A stretch of DNA of 64,000 nt from Abditibacterium sp. (GCA_030448265.1 JAUJNG010000005.1:146843-210842), one strand, 5' to 3'; counted from the stretch's first letter, positions 1 through 9,326 are shown. Program-made: numbers and translations. The notes: a model not told the origin generated them from the letters alone.

Positions 1-82
1 GCCAGTCGGCGGTGTGGAGAATTTTCATCGGGGGCCGCGAAAAGACGCTCCAAAACCGCTTTCGTGCCGTCATTGCCCGCTC

Positions 83-189
83 GCATTCAACACAGAGAAC
101 ACAAAGAAGCAGAGAGGGACAGAGGGTTTATAAATATTCTCCCTCCACCTCTGTCACCTCTGTTTCTTTGTGTTCTCTGTGTTGAATGC
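83..189. repeat. Long inverted repeat, CACAGAGAACACAAAGAA type
   Basis: The arms are 83-125 and 147-189. The outer 26 bp match perfectly and the inner part has a few mismatches. A purine-rich arm (CACAGAGAACACAAAGAA) pairs with its complement around an AT-rich loop. It lies downstream of the minus-strand membrane protein ending at 221, so it could act as a terminator there. The same word family recurs at 58698-58794. Bases 1-82 hold nothing I can call. Confidence 0.9.
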
Positions 190-220
190 CAGGAGTTAAA
201 GAGCCAATTAAGACAGATTC

Positions 221-664
221 TTACTCTTCGGGCAAAACCGCTTCATCGATGACGGCTTCGGAGGCGGCGAAAAACTGGATGCCGCGCGCGGCGATGGCCG
301 AGGCGACGAAACCCAGAATCAGCAGGTAGAGCACTCGTCCCACTTCTTTGATCAAAACGGCGGCAATCGCCTGAATGGATGAAGCCAGAGTGTCGCCTGC
401 CATGGAATTGAACTGCGAATTGATGCGCCCCGCGTCGGCGAAGCCCTCGAATCCGTCGAGCGCCTGTTTGAAGACGAAAAGCAGCAAAATCGCGCCGAAA
501 ACGAAAATGCCCAGGCCCAGCCAGCGCGAAGTTCGGCGCCAGCGCATTCCGGCGCGGCGCGCGGCGCGCAGTTCGGCGCGCGCCTCGACGCGGCGTTCAT
601 CGGGCGCGCTTTCAATGAGGTCTGGAGGCGAAGCGGGGGCGATTTGAGTAGGTTTTTCGGCCAT
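221..664 (-). CDS. Small two-helix membrane protein, unknown function
   Basis: This encodes 147 residues with an ATG at 664. The N-terminal 45 residues are hydrophilic, rich in Arg, Ala and Glu, and probably cytoplasmic. Two hydrophobic helices follow: about residues 48-68 (LGLGIFVFGAILLLFVF) and 108-128 (VLYLLILGFVASAIAA). The roughly 40 residues between them are polar and probably periplasmic. The C-terminus is acidic. I recognise no family. The gene stands alone on the minus strand, back to back with the plus-strand peroxiredoxin; the gap 665-750 must hold both promoters. Length, codon use and clear membrane topology support a real gene, but its role is unknown. Confidence 0.7.
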   Translation of the reverse strand: MAEKPTQIAPASPPDLIESAPDERRVEARAELRAARRAGMRWRRTSRWLGLGIFVFGAILLLFVFKQALDGFEGFADAGRINSQFNSMAGDTLASSIQAIAAVLIKEVGRVLYLLILGFVASAIAARGIQFFAASEAVIDEAVLPEE

Positions 665-750
665 AATGAAGATGCAGCTGCGCTCAGTTTAGACCGTGTT
701 TCCAATTATGAGTAGGGAAACGGAGGCGCTGCGCTGTCACACTTCACGCC

Positions 751-1242
751 ATGAAACCCGAACTTGGCCAACCTCTTCCCCCTTTTTCCCTGCCTCTGAT
801 TAATTTTCGCGGCGCTCAGGGCGACGCTTCGCTCGCGACGCTCCAGGGCCAGCCCTTCGTTTTGTTCGTTTATCCGCGCGATGACACGCCAGGCTGCACG
901 GTCGAGGTGTGCCAGTTTCGTGATTTGTATTTGCAGTTTCGCGACATCGGCGTCGAGGTGCTGGGACTTTCGCGCGACGGCGTGAAATCGCACCGCGATT
1001 TCATCAAAAAACAGGAAATTCCCTTCCCCCTGCTCTGCGATGAAAAACGCGAAGTCATCGGCGCCTGGGGCCTCATTTATGAGGCGAAAATGTATGGAAA
1101 GCCGGTGACCAAAGTGGCGCGCACCACTTATTTCGTCGATGGTGAGGGCATCGTGCGCCAGATCTGGGAAGATGTGGCGCCGCCAGGACACGCGGCGCAG
1201 GTTTTGGAGTTCGCGCGCGAATTGATCGCCGCCGCCAAATGA
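751..1242 (+). CDS. bcp: Peroxiredoxin, Bcp/PrxQ type
   Basis: A 163-residue thiol peroxidase that reduces hydrogen peroxide and organic peroxides in the cytoplasm. The active-site segment YPRDDTPGCTVEVCQFRD carries the peroxidatic Cys49 and a resolving Cys54 five residues later, the hallmark spacing of the Bcp/PrxQ subgroup that forms an intramolecular disulfide. Thr46 and Pro42 of the PxxxTxxC motif are present. The length fits the family (150-165). A thioredoxin-like gene starts 35 bp downstream, so the two probably share a transcript and a redox role, with the second possibly acting as an electron donor (inference). Confidence 0.93.
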   Translation: MKPELGQPLPPFSLPLINFRGAQGDASLATLQGQPFVLFVYPRDDTPGCTVEVCQFRDLYLQFRDIGVEVLGLSRDGVKSHRDFIKKQEIPFPLLCDEKREVIGAWGLIYEAKMYGKPVTKVARTTYFVDGEGIVRQIWEDVAPPGHAAQVLEFARELIAAAK

Positions 1243-1276
1243 AACGCGTGGCACGGGCCATTCGTCCTCCCCCGCA

Positions 1277-1834
1277 ATGCAAAACACACCGCAGCACAAC
1301 GCGCCAAATCGTCCTGAGCGCAGCCGAGCTGCCCGTCCCTGGCTTTTCGGCGGCCTTTTCGTGTGGGCTTTGGTCGGCGCGGTTGGTATCGCCGCCAATT
1401 CGAGCCGCACGATACCTCCGGTTTCCACTTCGAAACCCGCGCCTGTCGCGGGCGCTTCGGGCCTGGCTCCAATTGAAGCCACGAACCAAAAAATCGCCTG
1501 GGAAGACAGTTTTGAAGGCGCCATGCAGCGCGCGCGGGCCGAAAAGAAGCCGATTATGGTTTCGTTTTACACCGATTGGTGCGGCTGGTGCAAAGAACTC
1601 GACCGCCAGGTTTTTCCCGATCAGAGCGTGGTGAGCGAATCGAAAAACTGGGTTTCGATTAAAATCAACGCCGAAAAACGACCCGATGTCGCGGGCGCTT
1701 ACGGCGTGACGGGCTATCCCACCATTATTTTCGCGCAGAGCAGCGGCAAACCGCTCGATGTTCTTTCTGGGTTCGCGCCGCCCGCCGAGTTCATGGCCAA
1801 AATGCAGTCGGCGCGCGGGAAATTGGCGTCTTGA
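1277..1834 (+). CDS. Membrane-anchored thioredoxin-like protein
   Basis: This encodes 185 residues. A basic N-terminus is followed by one hydrophobic helix (about residues 23-41), so the thioredoxin domain should face outside the cytoplasm. That domain (about 72-185) has the active-site motif CGWC at residues 102-105 in TDWCGWCKELD and the cis-proline in GYPT (Pro148). The spacing resembles the Thioredoxin_7/DsbD-gamma-like group, which reduces or rearranges disulfides of exported proteins. It follows the bcp gene closely on the same strand. The exact redox partner cannot be inferred. A bidirectional terminator-like hairpin lies 18 bp downstream. Confidence 0.85.
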   Translation: MQNTPQHNAPNRPERSRAARPWLFGGLFVWALVGAVGIAANSSRTIPPVSTSKPAPVAGASGLAPIEATNQKIAWEDSFEGAMQRARAEKKPIMVSFYTDWCGWCKELDRQVFPDQSVVSESKNWVSIKINAEKRPDVAGAYGVTGYPTIIFAQSSGKPLDVLSGFAPPAEFMAKMQSARGKLAS

Positions 1835-1851
1835 GGCGCGTTGACAAACTG

Positions 1852-1925
1852 AAAAAGCGGGGCTTGCGCCCTCTTCCAATCTTGAAGTTCTGTCGATTGG
1901 AAGAGGGCGCAAGCCCCGCTTTTTT
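1852..1925. terminator. Bidirectional hairpin terminator, 30-bp perfect stem
   Basis: The arms 1852-1881 and 1895/1896-1925 are perfectly complementary over 30 bp, begin with five A and end with a T run, and surround a 13-base loop. The hairpin sits between convergent genes (ends at 1834 and 1934), so it can terminate both strands. The right-arm core GATTGGAAGAGGGCG recurs as a single arm at 21897 and 23201. Confidence 0.9.
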
Positions 1926-1933
1926 GCGTCATC

Positions 1934-4855
1934 TCAAACGGTCGCAGTTTCGGGCGCAGTCACAACAGCGCTTTCGGGCGCGATGGCATCGCCGAACGTC
2001 TGGGCAATGCGCGTAGCGTATTCATCTTTTTCCTCGTTCTCGACTTGCGCCAGAAGTTCGCGGCGCATCACGGTGAGAAAGGCATCGCAGAGGCGCGGGT
2101 CGTATTGCGTGCCTTTGCAGCGCTCGATTTCTTCGAGCGCGGCTTCGGGTTTCCAGCCCTTGCGATAGGGCCGATCCGTGGTGAGCGCCGAATAGCAGTC
2201 GGCCAGCGTCAGCAAACGGCCCATTTCGGGGATGTTCTCGCCCGCCAATTTATCGGGGTAGCCGTTTCCATCCCATTTTTCGTGATGGTAGCGAATGCCT
2301 TCCAGCACGATTTCTAAATTAGGCACGTCTTTCACGATCAGCGCGCCGAAAACCGGATGCTGCTGCATGATTTCCCATTCTTCGCGGCCCAGCTTGCCAG
2401 GGTGACGCAAAATGTCGTCGGGAACGGCGATTTTACCGACATCGTGCAAGAGGCCACTGATGCGAACCGCCTGGAGCATTTCCGCGCTGTAACCGAGTTC
2501 GCGGCCCACCAAAAGCGACAGATACGTCACTTCTTCGGAGTGATGGCGCGTGTAATGGTCTTTGTTGTCGATGGCGGTGACCAGGGCATCCAAAACGCCG
2601 AACGAACCGCCAAACGCGCGGCTTTTGAGGCGCTTGAGTTCCTCACGGCTCTCGCGCGCGGCTTTGGCGCTTTGCGAAAGGTAGGAGGCGCCGCCGCGCT
2701 TGTGATTGTAGAGGTTGGCATCGGCCTGGGTGAGCAGTTCGTGAATCGAATCGCCGTCCTGGGGAAAAGCGGCCCAGCCGAACGCGGCCGCGATGGGAAT
2801 TTTGGTGCCAGGCACGGGTTCGATGTGGCGACTATCCAGAACCGCTTTGATGCGCTGGCAGACTTCGATGGTGCCAGGCACGTCGGTATCGGGCAGCAAA
2901 ACGATGAATTCGTCGCCGCCGTAGCGGCCCAGAACGTCGGAACCACGGGTCGATTCCTTGAGCGAACGCGCCACGGCGCGCAGCACGTCGTCGCCCACGG
3001 GATGGCCATAGGTGTCGTTGAAGAACTTGAAGTTGTTCAAATCCATCATCACGATGGAAAATTTGTCGCCGGTGCGCTTGCAGCGCGCCAGTGTGGAGGT
3101 GAGCTGTTCCTGGATGGCGCGGTGATTGAAAAGCTCGGTCACGCTGTCGCGGTCGGCGCGGTGAGCGGCTTCGGAATACAAGCGCGCGTTTTGCAGCGCG
3201 GTTCCGGCTTCGAGCGCGACGCTTTCGCCCAGCGCGCGGTCTTCATAAGTAAACGAGCCGCGAACCCGAACCATGCCCATCACGCCCAGAAGCGCGCCCT
3301 GCCAGCGCACCGGAACCGTGATGAGTTGATGGCGCGGCGGCACCAAGCCGCTCTGCATCGCCTGGCGCGCGGCGGGGGCGAGTTGGAAAGTGTTGCCGTT
3401 TTCCGCTTCGGCTTCGGCAATGGCCAGATCGCGCAGGATGGAAGGAATCGCCGCGTTGCCGTCCAATCCCTGCCAGTGAACCAGCGTCCACTCGTCGCCA
3501 GGAGCGCCTTCGGTGTAAACGTCGCGCCGCGCGTCGCGCAGCCAGATGCCGCCGCCATCGGCCCCGACCGCCGCGATGGTTTTTTCCAGTGTGACCCGCA
3601 AAACCGTGCGCTTGTCGAGCGAAGTGTTGAGCGTGGAGGTGATGCCGTGCAGCGTCGCCAAATGCCGCGTGCGCTCATCGACGCTGCGTTCCAAAGTGGT
3701 GTTGGAAGAGCGCAGTTTCTCGGCGAGCTGGAGGTTGTCCCAGAGGGTAATCATCTGGCGCGCCACGATGGCCAGCAAGAGGGAAAGCACCGGCAGCAGG
3801 CGCTGCACGGTCTCGGAATTGGATTTCTTGAGTTCCTGGGAAATCAAAACGCCCGAAACACCGAGTGTGGCGACGTAGGGCAGCCACAGCATCGCGGAGC
3901 GGTGCCAGCGCGCCAGTTTTTCGTCCCAGTGCGCGGCCTGGAGCGCGGCGCCCGCCTCGACACTGCTTTCGCCAAGGGGAGCCTCGTCGCTGCTGGAGGC
4001 GCCGATGGAGGCGCGAGCGTGGGTGAGAGCGGCCACGCCGATGAGCAGGTAGCTCCACATCTGTCCGATTTCGAGCCAGGGCGAATTCGACAAGCCGCGA
4101 TTGAAAAAGAAGTAGGAAGTCACTAAATCGGTGACGATCAGGCACGACACGCCCAAAACCAGCCAGCCGGCGGCGCGCGCCAGAGCGGGCCGCTCGCGCA
4201 CGTTGGCCAGCAGCATCAGCACGCAAAACAAGTGCGCGATGTCGAAAACCGGATAGTAAATGGCGATGGCGCGTGCCAAGGGAGCATACTGCTCGGAAAA
4301 CAGGCGCTGTTCGAGAATGAGCGACCACGACAGCACAATCGCGGCGAGCGCCACGATGAGGTTGTCGGCGAGCAGGCGCATCATGCCCAGACTGCGCCCG
4401 CGCCACGCCAGCAGAAATAATCCGATCCAGAGTAAAGGCTGCTGCACGATCCACCACAAATCGGCGGACGAGATGGTGGAGTTTTTGGGGTGCGCGGTGA
4501 AGCCATAAAACGCCCAGCCCAGAGTGAACATCAGTGCCGAAAAGCCGATGCACATCCACGCGCTTCGCACGCGCAAAGTCCAGCGCGTTCCGGCCTGGCG
4601 CAGGGCCCACAGACAGGCCACTGCCCCACTGCCCGCCGCTAAAATTTGAAGTGCGAGCGTCACCCACTCCTGGTTTTTGCCCGCCCGCGCCGCCGCGACG
4701 CGCAGCATCATCACAGCGAGGCCAATGACCAGCAGGGTCGCGGTTGACCCCGCAAACCGCCCGCGCCACGATGGAGCGGCGGACGGCAGGGACGAATTAA
4801 GAGTGGGTGCGGGGGAAATTGGGGACTCCATTGGAAGGGAAACTCGCTGCATCAT
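1934..4855 (-). CDS. Membrane GAF-GGDEF-HD-GYP cyclic-di-GMP turnover protein
   Basis: About 973 residues from the tandem ATG at 4855 (a TTG at 4873 is possible). The N-terminal third has eight or so membrane helices. Then come a helical linker, a GAF domain (about 400-560), a diguanylate cyclase domain with an intact active site (RYGGDEF) and the inhibitory RGSD site five residues before it, and a C-terminal HD-GYP phosphodiesterase domain with LLHDVGK and the signature HHEKWDGNGYP. Both catalytic domains look functional, so this should make and degrade c-di-GMP in response to a membrane or GAF ligand. It is monocistronic and convergent with the thioredoxin gene. The start is the uncertain part, since no clear ribosome-binding site is visible. 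Confidence 0.9.
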   Translation of the reverse strand: MMQRVSLPMESPISPAPTLNSSLPSAAPSWRGRFAGSTATLLVIGLAVMMLRVAAARAGKNQEWVTLALQILAAGSGAVACLWALRQAGTRWTLRVRSAWMCIGFSALMFTLGWAFYGFTAHPKNSTISSADLWWIVQQPLLWIGLFLLAWRGRSLGMMRLLADNLIVALAAIVLSWSLILEQRLFSEQYAPLARAIAIYYPVFDIAHLFCVLMLLANVRERPALARAAGWLVLGVSCLIVTDLVTSYFFFNRGLSNSPWLEIGQMWSYLLIGVAALTHARASIGASSSDEAPLGESSVEAGAALQAAHWDEKLARWHRSAMLWLPYVATLGVSGVLISQELKKSNSETVQRLLPVLSLLLAIVARQMITLWDNLQLAEKLRSSNTTLERSVDERTRHLATLHGITSTLNTSLDKRTVLRVTLEKTIAAVGADGGGIWLRDARRDVYTEGAPGDEWTLVHWQGLDGNAAIPSILRDLAIAEAEAENGNTFQLAPAARQAMQSGLVPPRHQLITVPVRWQGALLGVMGMVRVRGSFTYEDRALGESVALEAGTALQNARLYSEAAHRADRDSVTELFNHRAIQEQLTSTLARCKRTGDKFSIVMMDLNNFKFFNDTYGHPVGDDVLRAVARSLKESTRGSDVLGRYGGDEFIVLLPDTDVPGTIEVCQRIKAVLDSRHIEPVPGTKIPIAAAFGWAAFPQDGDSIHELLTQADANLYNHKRGGASYLSQSAKAARESREELKRLKSRAFGGSFGVLDALVTAIDNKDHYTRHHSEEVTYLSLLVGRELGYSAEMLQAVRISGLLHDVGKIAVPDDILRHPGKLGREEWEIMQQHPVFGALIVKDVPNLEIVLEGIRYHHEKWDGNGYPDKLAGENIPEMGRLLTLADCYSALTTDRPYRKGWKPEAALEEIERCKGTQYDPRLCDAFLTVMRRELLAQVENEEKDEYATRIAQTFGDAIAPESAVVTAPETATV

Positions 4856-5004
4856 GAATTTTTTCGGACTCAAAACTCAGTTCGAGGTAAATTGGCACAA
4901 CTTCCATCGCTGGAAAGCGTGAAAACTGGAACAATAGCGCTCAACCTGATGCAACGTTTTAGCACACTCCCCACTTGAACCCTCGCACTTTGCGCTTACC
5001 ACTT

Positions 5005-5871
5005 ATGATCAAAGGACTTTTTCAACGCATCGGCGGCCTGGGCGGTCGCCGCCTCGACGACGATTTGCTCGACGAACTCGAAGAGGGACTCATCCTCTCC
5101 GATGTTTCGGTTTCAACCGCGTCGGGCCTTATCGCCGACCTGCGCGAAGGCGCGCGGCGAGGCCAGGTCGCCACCGACGAGGCCGCGCGCGATTTCCTCA
5201 AAAAGCGCGTCATCGAACACCTGGGCGCCGAAACCGCCGCTCTTCATTTCAATCCCAACGGTGTCAGCGTGTGGCTTTTTATCGGCGTCAACGGCGTGGG
5301 AAAAACCACCTCCATCGGCAAAATGGCGCACCGTCTCAAAGACGAAGGCCACACTCCCCTGCTCGCCGCCGCCGACACTTTTCGCGCCGCCGCGACCGAG
5401 CAGCTGCAGGAATGGGGACGCCGCGCCGGTGTGCCGGTCGTGACCGGACAGCAGGGCGCCGACCCCGCCGCCGTGGTTTTCGACGCCCTCTGCGCCGCCA
5501 GAGCGCGCGGCTGCGACATGGTTTTGGTCGATACGGCGGGCCGCCTGCACAACAAATCGAACTTGATGAACGAATTAGCCAAAATCGCCCGCGTCATCGA
5601 GCGCGAAACCGGTCGCGCGCCCGATGAAACCCTGCTCGTCATCGACGCCACCACGGGGCAAAACGGACTCGCTCAGGCGCGCGCTTTTTCCGAGTCGGCG
5701 CCGCTTTCGGGCCTGATTCTCACCAAATGGGACGGCACCGCCAAAGGCGGCATCATCCTCACCGTCGCCAGGGAAACCGGCGTGCCGGTCAAACTGCTGG
5801 GCGTGGGCGAAAAGGCGGATGAAATTTGTGATTTCGACGCCAAGGAATGGACGGAAACTATGTTTTCGTGA
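5005..5871 (+). CDS. ftsY: Signal recognition particle receptor FtsY
   Basis: A 288-residue SRP GTPase that docks ribosome-SRP complexes at the membrane. The N-domain (about 1-85) is followed by the G-domain with the P-loop GVNGVGKTT (residues 94-102), the DTAGR motif, TKWDGTAKGG, and a C-terminal GVGEK segment. The acidic A-domain of enterobacterial FtsY is absent, as in many short FtsY proteins. I chose the ATG at 5005; a TTG at 4975 would add ten residues without improving similarity. The gene starts divergently from the GGDEF-HD-GYP protein, and a long inverted repeat follows it. Confidence 0.95.
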   Translation: MIKGLFQRIGGLGGRRLDDDLLDELEEGLILSDVSVSTASGLIADLREGARRGQVATDEAARDFLKKRVIEHLGAETAALHFNPNGVSVWLFIGVNGVGKTTSIGKMAHRLKDEGHTPLLAAADTFRAAATEQLQEWGRRAGVPVVTGQQGADPAAVVFDALCAARARGCDMVLVDTAGRLHNKSNLMNELAKIARVIERETGRAPDETLLVIDATTGQNGLAQARAFSESAPLSGLILTKWDGTAKGGIILTVARETGVPVKLLGVGEKADEICDFDAKEWTETMFS

Positions 5872-5889
5872 GTTATTCTCAACTTCAAA

Positions 5890-5983
5890 GGCCCCAACGA
5901 GCCGGAAGCGTCAGCGAGAGGTTTAGATGAACTCGCAGCTATGCTATCTAAGCCTCTCGCTGACGCTTCCGGCTCGTTGGGCC
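5890..5983. repeat. Long inverted repeat between ftsY and the LysE gene
   Basis: The arms 5890-5927 and 5947-5983 match over about 37 bp with one mismatch and one extra C. The core of the arm is GAGCCGGAAGCGTCAGCGAG and the loop is about 19 bases. It begins 19 bp after the ftsY stop and ends 20 bp before the next ATG, filling the whole gap. It has no T run. Confidence 0.9.
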
Positions 5984-6003
5984 AACTTTCCAGACCGTTT
6001 ACC

Positions 6004-6636
6004 ATGATTTTCGACCCTTCCACCTACGCCCTTTTCTGCCTCGGCGCCCTCGCTCTAATCATGTCGCCAGGCCCCGATTTTTTCTATGTCGCCACGCGCG
6101 GACTGGCGGGCGGACGCGGCGCGGGCGTGGTTTCGGCGCTGGGCATCGGAGCGGGGCTGTTGGTTCACACCGCGCTCGCCGCATCGGGGCTGACGCTGCT
6201 GCTCTTTGCGTCGGATGCGGCGTTTCACCTCGTCAAATGGATCGGCGCGCTTTATCTGGTGTGGATGGGCATCAAAACGCTGCGCGCGGGCGACGAAATC
6301 CTCGCTTTGACGCCCCAATCGGCTCAAAAACTGTCGCAGGTGTTTCGTCAGGGGCTTTTGACCAACATTTTCAACCCCAAAGTCGCGCTCACCTTCGCGG
6401 CGTTTCTGCCGCCTTTCGTGCATCCAGAGCGGGGCCATGCCGCGCTTCAAATCGCGGTGCTGGGTGCGACTTTAGGAACTTTGGCGACGCTGTGGTTTTG
6501 CGGCATTGGCTTGTTCGCCGGACAGATGGGCGCTTTTCTGGCGCGTCATACCAAAGTCGCGCGCGGCATTCGCCTGTTTTGCGGCGGCGCTCTCACGGTT
6601 TTGGGCGTTCGTCTGGCGTTTGGGGCGCGACCTTAG
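6004..6636 (+). CDS. LysE/RhtB-family amino acid exporter
   Basis: This encodes 210 residues with about six membrane helices. The N-terminus contains the family signature MSPGPDFFYVATRGLAGG, close to the conserved tPGP motif of LysE/RhtB transporters, which export basic amino acids, homoserine, threonine or other small amino acids by proton exchange. The helices continue to FAGQMGAFLARHTKVARG and a final GALTVLGVRLAFG segment. The substrate cannot be read from sequence. The ATG at 6004 is used; upstream in-frame codons lie in the preceding palindrome and are unlikely to be translated. Confidence 0.9.
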   Translation: MIFDPSTYALFCLGALALIMSPGPDFFYVATRGLAGGRGAGVVSALGIGAGLLVHTALAASGLTLLLFASDAAFHLVKWIGALYLVWMGIKTLRAGDEILALTPQSAQKLSQVFRQGLLTNIFNPKVALTFAAFLPPFVHPERGHAALQIAVLGATLGTLATLWFCGIGLFAGQMGAFLARHTKVARGIRLFCGGALTVLGVRLAFGARP

Positions 6637-6663
6637 TTTTCGGCGCGCGCTACAATTCCCTTG

Positions 6664-7437
6664 ATGAATTTGCGTTTTCTGGGCACCGGAACGAGCTACG
6701 GCGTGCCTTACATCGGCTGCCCCTGCGAGGTTTGCCAATCGAACGACCCGCGCGACAAGCGTTTGCGCGCCTCCATTTTAGTCGAAGACGATTCCACTCG
6801 CCTTCTGGTCGATACCGGCCCCGATTTTCGCCAGCAATGCCTGCGCGCGAGCGTTGACTGCGTTTCGGCGGTGCTGTGGACGCATCTGCACAACGACCAC
6901 ATCATCGGGCTGGACGACATTCGGCCCCTCTCCGACCGCCAGGGCTATATCCAGGGCTACGGCGATGCGCCCACGCTGGCGCGGCTGGGCCAGATTTTCG
7001 ATTATATCTTCGTGCAAAATCGAGATCACGGCGGTTTCCCGCGCGTGACGCCGCACATCATTGAGCCGTTTGAGACGCTCCATTTCGGCGCCATCGAGGT
7101 GACTCCACTTCCCATCAAGCACGGCCAGCGCTCAATTTTAGCTTACGAATTCCAAAAAGAGGGGCGCCGTCTGGTTTACGCCACCGATTGTTCCCATATT
7201 CCGCCCGAATCGATCGAACGGATGCGCGGCTGCGAGGTTTTCATTGTCGATGCGCTGCGCCACGCGGCTCATCCCAACCATTTCAGCCTCGCGCAGGCGC
7301 TCGAAGCGTGCGAAATCATCGAGCCACAACGCGCTTTTTTCACCCACATCACCCACGATCTGCCCCACGCCGCGACCGAAGCGACGCTGCCGGAAAACGT
7401 CAAAATCGCTTTCGACGGGCTTGAACTCACGGTATGA
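6664..7437 (+). CDS. Metallo-beta-lactamase-fold phosphodiesterase, PhnP-like
   Basis: This encodes 257 residues. The N-terminus has the signature GTGTSYGVPYIGCPCEVC, shared by PhnP and its uncharacterised relatives, with a CxC pair that can bind a structural metal. The metal-binding core THLHNDH is at residues 73-79; later ligands are likely in IKHG, YATDCSH and HPNHFS. PhnP itself hydrolyses 5-phosphoribosyl 1,2-cyclic phosphate, but no phn genes are nearby, so the substrate is open. Its stop overlaps the next start by four bases (ATGA), implying translational coupling with the SDR. The ATG at 6664 is preferred to the TTG just before it. Confidence 0.88.
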   Translation: MNLRFLGTGTSYGVPYIGCPCEVCQSNDPRDKRLRASILVEDDSTRLLVDTGPDFRQQCLRASVDCVSAVLWTHLHNDHIIGLDDIRPLSDRQGYIQGYGDAPTLARLGQIFDYIFVQNRDHGGFPRVTPHIIEPFETLHFGAIEVTPLPIKHGQRSILAYEFQKEGRRLVYATDCSHIPPESIERMRGCEVFIVDALRHAAHPNHFSLAQALEACEIIEPQRAFFTHITHDLPHAATEATLPENVKIAFDGLELTV

Positions 7438-8186
7438 CTATTTCGCTCGCAGGCCAAACCATCGTCGTGACCGGCGGCGCCAAACGTTTGGGACGCGCCA
7501 TCGCGCTCGAATGCGCGCGCGCGGGCGCCTCGGTGGTCATCTCCTATCGCTCGTCGGGCGACGAGGCGCGCGAGACCGTCGGGGAAATGCAGCAGTTGGC
7601 GCCCCAGTCGCGTTTTGAGGCGGTGCAACTCGAAATCACCGACGACGGCGCCGTCGCGCGTTTCGCCGCGACGGTTTTCGAGAGGTATGACAACGTGTCG
7701 GGCCTGGTCAACAACGCGGCGATTTTCCGACGCACGCCGTTTGAAACGCTCGACATCGCGGACTTCGACGACCACATCGCCACCAATTTGCGCGCGCCTT
7801 TTTTGCTGTGCCGCGCGTTCGGCGCGAATTTTTTGACCCGCAACGGCGGCGCCATCGTTAACATGGCCGATATTTACGGTGTCAGGCCGTTGGCCAATTA
7901 CGTTCCTTACTGCGTTTCCAAAGCGGGCGTGGTGATGCTCACTCATTGTCTGGCCAAAGCTCTGGCGCCGCGCGTGCGCGTCAATTGTTTGTGCCCTGGC
8001 ACCATTCTAACGCCCTCGCAGACGCAGGGTGAAGCCGATGACGAGGCCGAACTCCTCAAGCGGATTCCCTTTGGCCGGCTGGGGACAGCGGAGGAGATCG
8101 CTCTCGCGGCGGTTTTTCTGTTGGGCGGGCCAGCGTTTATCACCGGAGCGGTTCTGCCCGTCGATGGGGCGCAGATTTTGCGGTAG
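7434..8186 (+). CDS. Short-chain dehydrogenase/reductase, pteridine-reductase-like
   Basis: A 250-residue classical SDR. The cofactor motif TGGAKRLGRAIA near residue 13 has the Arg/Lys pattern usual for NADPH users and close to pteridine reductase/FolM and FabG proteins. NNAA and the catalytic YCVSK (Tyr and Lys, about residue 160) are present; the Ser equivalent falls in NMADIYG, where the usual Ser appears to be replaced by Ala or Asp, a point worth checking. The C-terminus VLPVDGAQILR is typical. It is coupled by a four-base overlap to the preceding hydrolase. The substrate is unknown. Confidence 0.88.
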   Translation: MTISLAGQTIVVTGGAKRLGRAIALECARAGASVVISYRSSGDEARETVGEMQQLAPQSRFEAVQLEITDDGAVARFAATVFERYDNVSGLVNNAAIFRRTPFETLDIADFDDHIATNLRAPFLLCRAFGANFLTRNGGAIVNMADIYGVRPLANYVPYCVSKAGVVMLTHCLAKALAPRVRVNCLCPGTILTPSQTQGEADDEAELLKRIPFGRLGTAEEIALAAVFLLGGPAFITGAVLPVDGAQILR

Positions 8187-8303
8187 CGGCTGCTTTTCCA
8201 AGGCCGCATTATTGCTCAAGGCGTCCTATGGCATACTGGGTCGGCGCAAGTTCGCCGGTTTCGCAACGGCAAAAAGCGCTTTTGCAAGGGATTTCTTTTC
8301 GTT

Positions 8304-9326
8304 ATGGATCGTGTGTTGGTCGCCGAAGACAGCCCCGAAATCTCCAAGTTGATGGAGCTGACGCTGAGGATGGAGGGCTATGAAATAATGCAAGCCTTCG
8401 ATGGCATCCAGGCGCTCGCATTGGCCAATGCCCATCGTCCCGATCTCATCCTGCTCGATGTGATGATGCCTGGCCTCACCGGATTCGAAGTCGCGCGCCA
8501 ACTCAAAGCCAACCCCGAAACCGCCGATATTCCCCTTATTTTCGTCACCGCCAAACACGAAGTCGATGCCCTCGTGGAAGGGCTGGAACTGGCCGTCGAT
8601 TACATTTCCAAACCGTTTGCCGTGCCCGAACTCGCCGCGCGCGTGCGCGCCGCGATGCGGATGCGTAAGCTCCAGGAAGACCTCAAAGCCTCCAACGAAC
8701 AGCTTTCCAAACTCGCGGTCACCGATGCCCTGACCGGACTTTCCAACCGGCGCGGCTTCAAAGAACAGTTCGACGACGAATTGTGGCGCGCGCGTCGTTT
8801 CGGCCACGCCATCGGCTTCGCGCTCTTCGACCTCGACCGTTTCAAAGCCGTCAACGACACCTGGGGCCATCCGCAGGGTGACGTCGTGCTGCAAAAGTTC
8901 GGCGAAGTGCTGCTCAAGTCGTCGCGCCGCGTCGATAAAGTCGCGCGCTTTGGCGGTGAAGAGTTCGCCGTTCTCCTGCCGGCCACCGATGAAAGTGGTG
9001 TGAGCGTGGTGTGCGAAAAAGTCCGCAGCGCCACCGAAGATCTGGTCATTCCGATTTCCTCTTCGTCCACGGGCGAAATCATTCGCCTCACCGTTTCGGG
9101 CGGCGCCGTGATTTTGCCCCACATCGAGGAAAGCGGCGTCGAGATGGCGCATCTGGCGACGGGCCTCTTCGAACTGGCCGACCGTTGTCTCTATCAGGCC
9201 AAAACCGGCGGGCGCAATCGTATCATCACCCGCACCTGCACCGACGTGGAAGCCGCTCAAATCGGCGCCGGACTGCCGGTGGCTCCCGCTCCATCCGGCG
9301 CCGGTGAAGATGGGGAGTTGGCGTAG
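8304..9326 (+). CDS. Response regulator with GGDEF output (diguanylate cyclase)
   Basis: This encodes 340 residues. The receiver domain (1-120) has the acidic pair EDS near residue 9, phosphoacceptor Asp52 in LLDVMMPG, Thr82 and Lys103. A short helical linker joins a GGDEF domain (about 135-310) with active site GGEEF at 217-221 and the inhibitory RRVD site at 208-211, so product inhibition is likely. The design is that of PleD-type or WspR-like cyclases. No histidine kinase is next to it. The last 25 residues are Ala/Pro/Gly-rich and unstructured, and the stop codon lies inside the left arm of the following palindrome. Confidence 0.93.
   Translation: MDRVLVAEDSPEISKLMELTLRMEGYEIMQAFDGIQALALANAHRPDLILLDVMMPGLTGFEVARQLKANPETADIPLIFVTAKHEVDALVEGLELAVDYISKPFAVPELAARVRAAMRMRKLQEDLKASNEQLSKLAVTDALTGLSNRRGFKEQFDDELWRARRFGHAIGFALFDLDRFKAVNDTWGHPQGDVVLQKFGEVLLKSSRRVDKVARFGGEEFAVLLPATDESGVSVVCEKVRSATEDLVIPISSSSTGEIIRLTVSGGAVILPHIEESGVEMAHLATGLFELADRCLYQAKTGGRNRIITRTCTDVEAAQIGAGLPVAPAPSGAGEDGELA

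Noticed and set aside
2357..4126. Open reading frame of 589 codons on the plus strand
   Set aside because: It lies entirely antisense to the GGDEF-HD-GYP gene and results from GC-rich codon bias; its translation has no domain, membrane or catalytic pattern.
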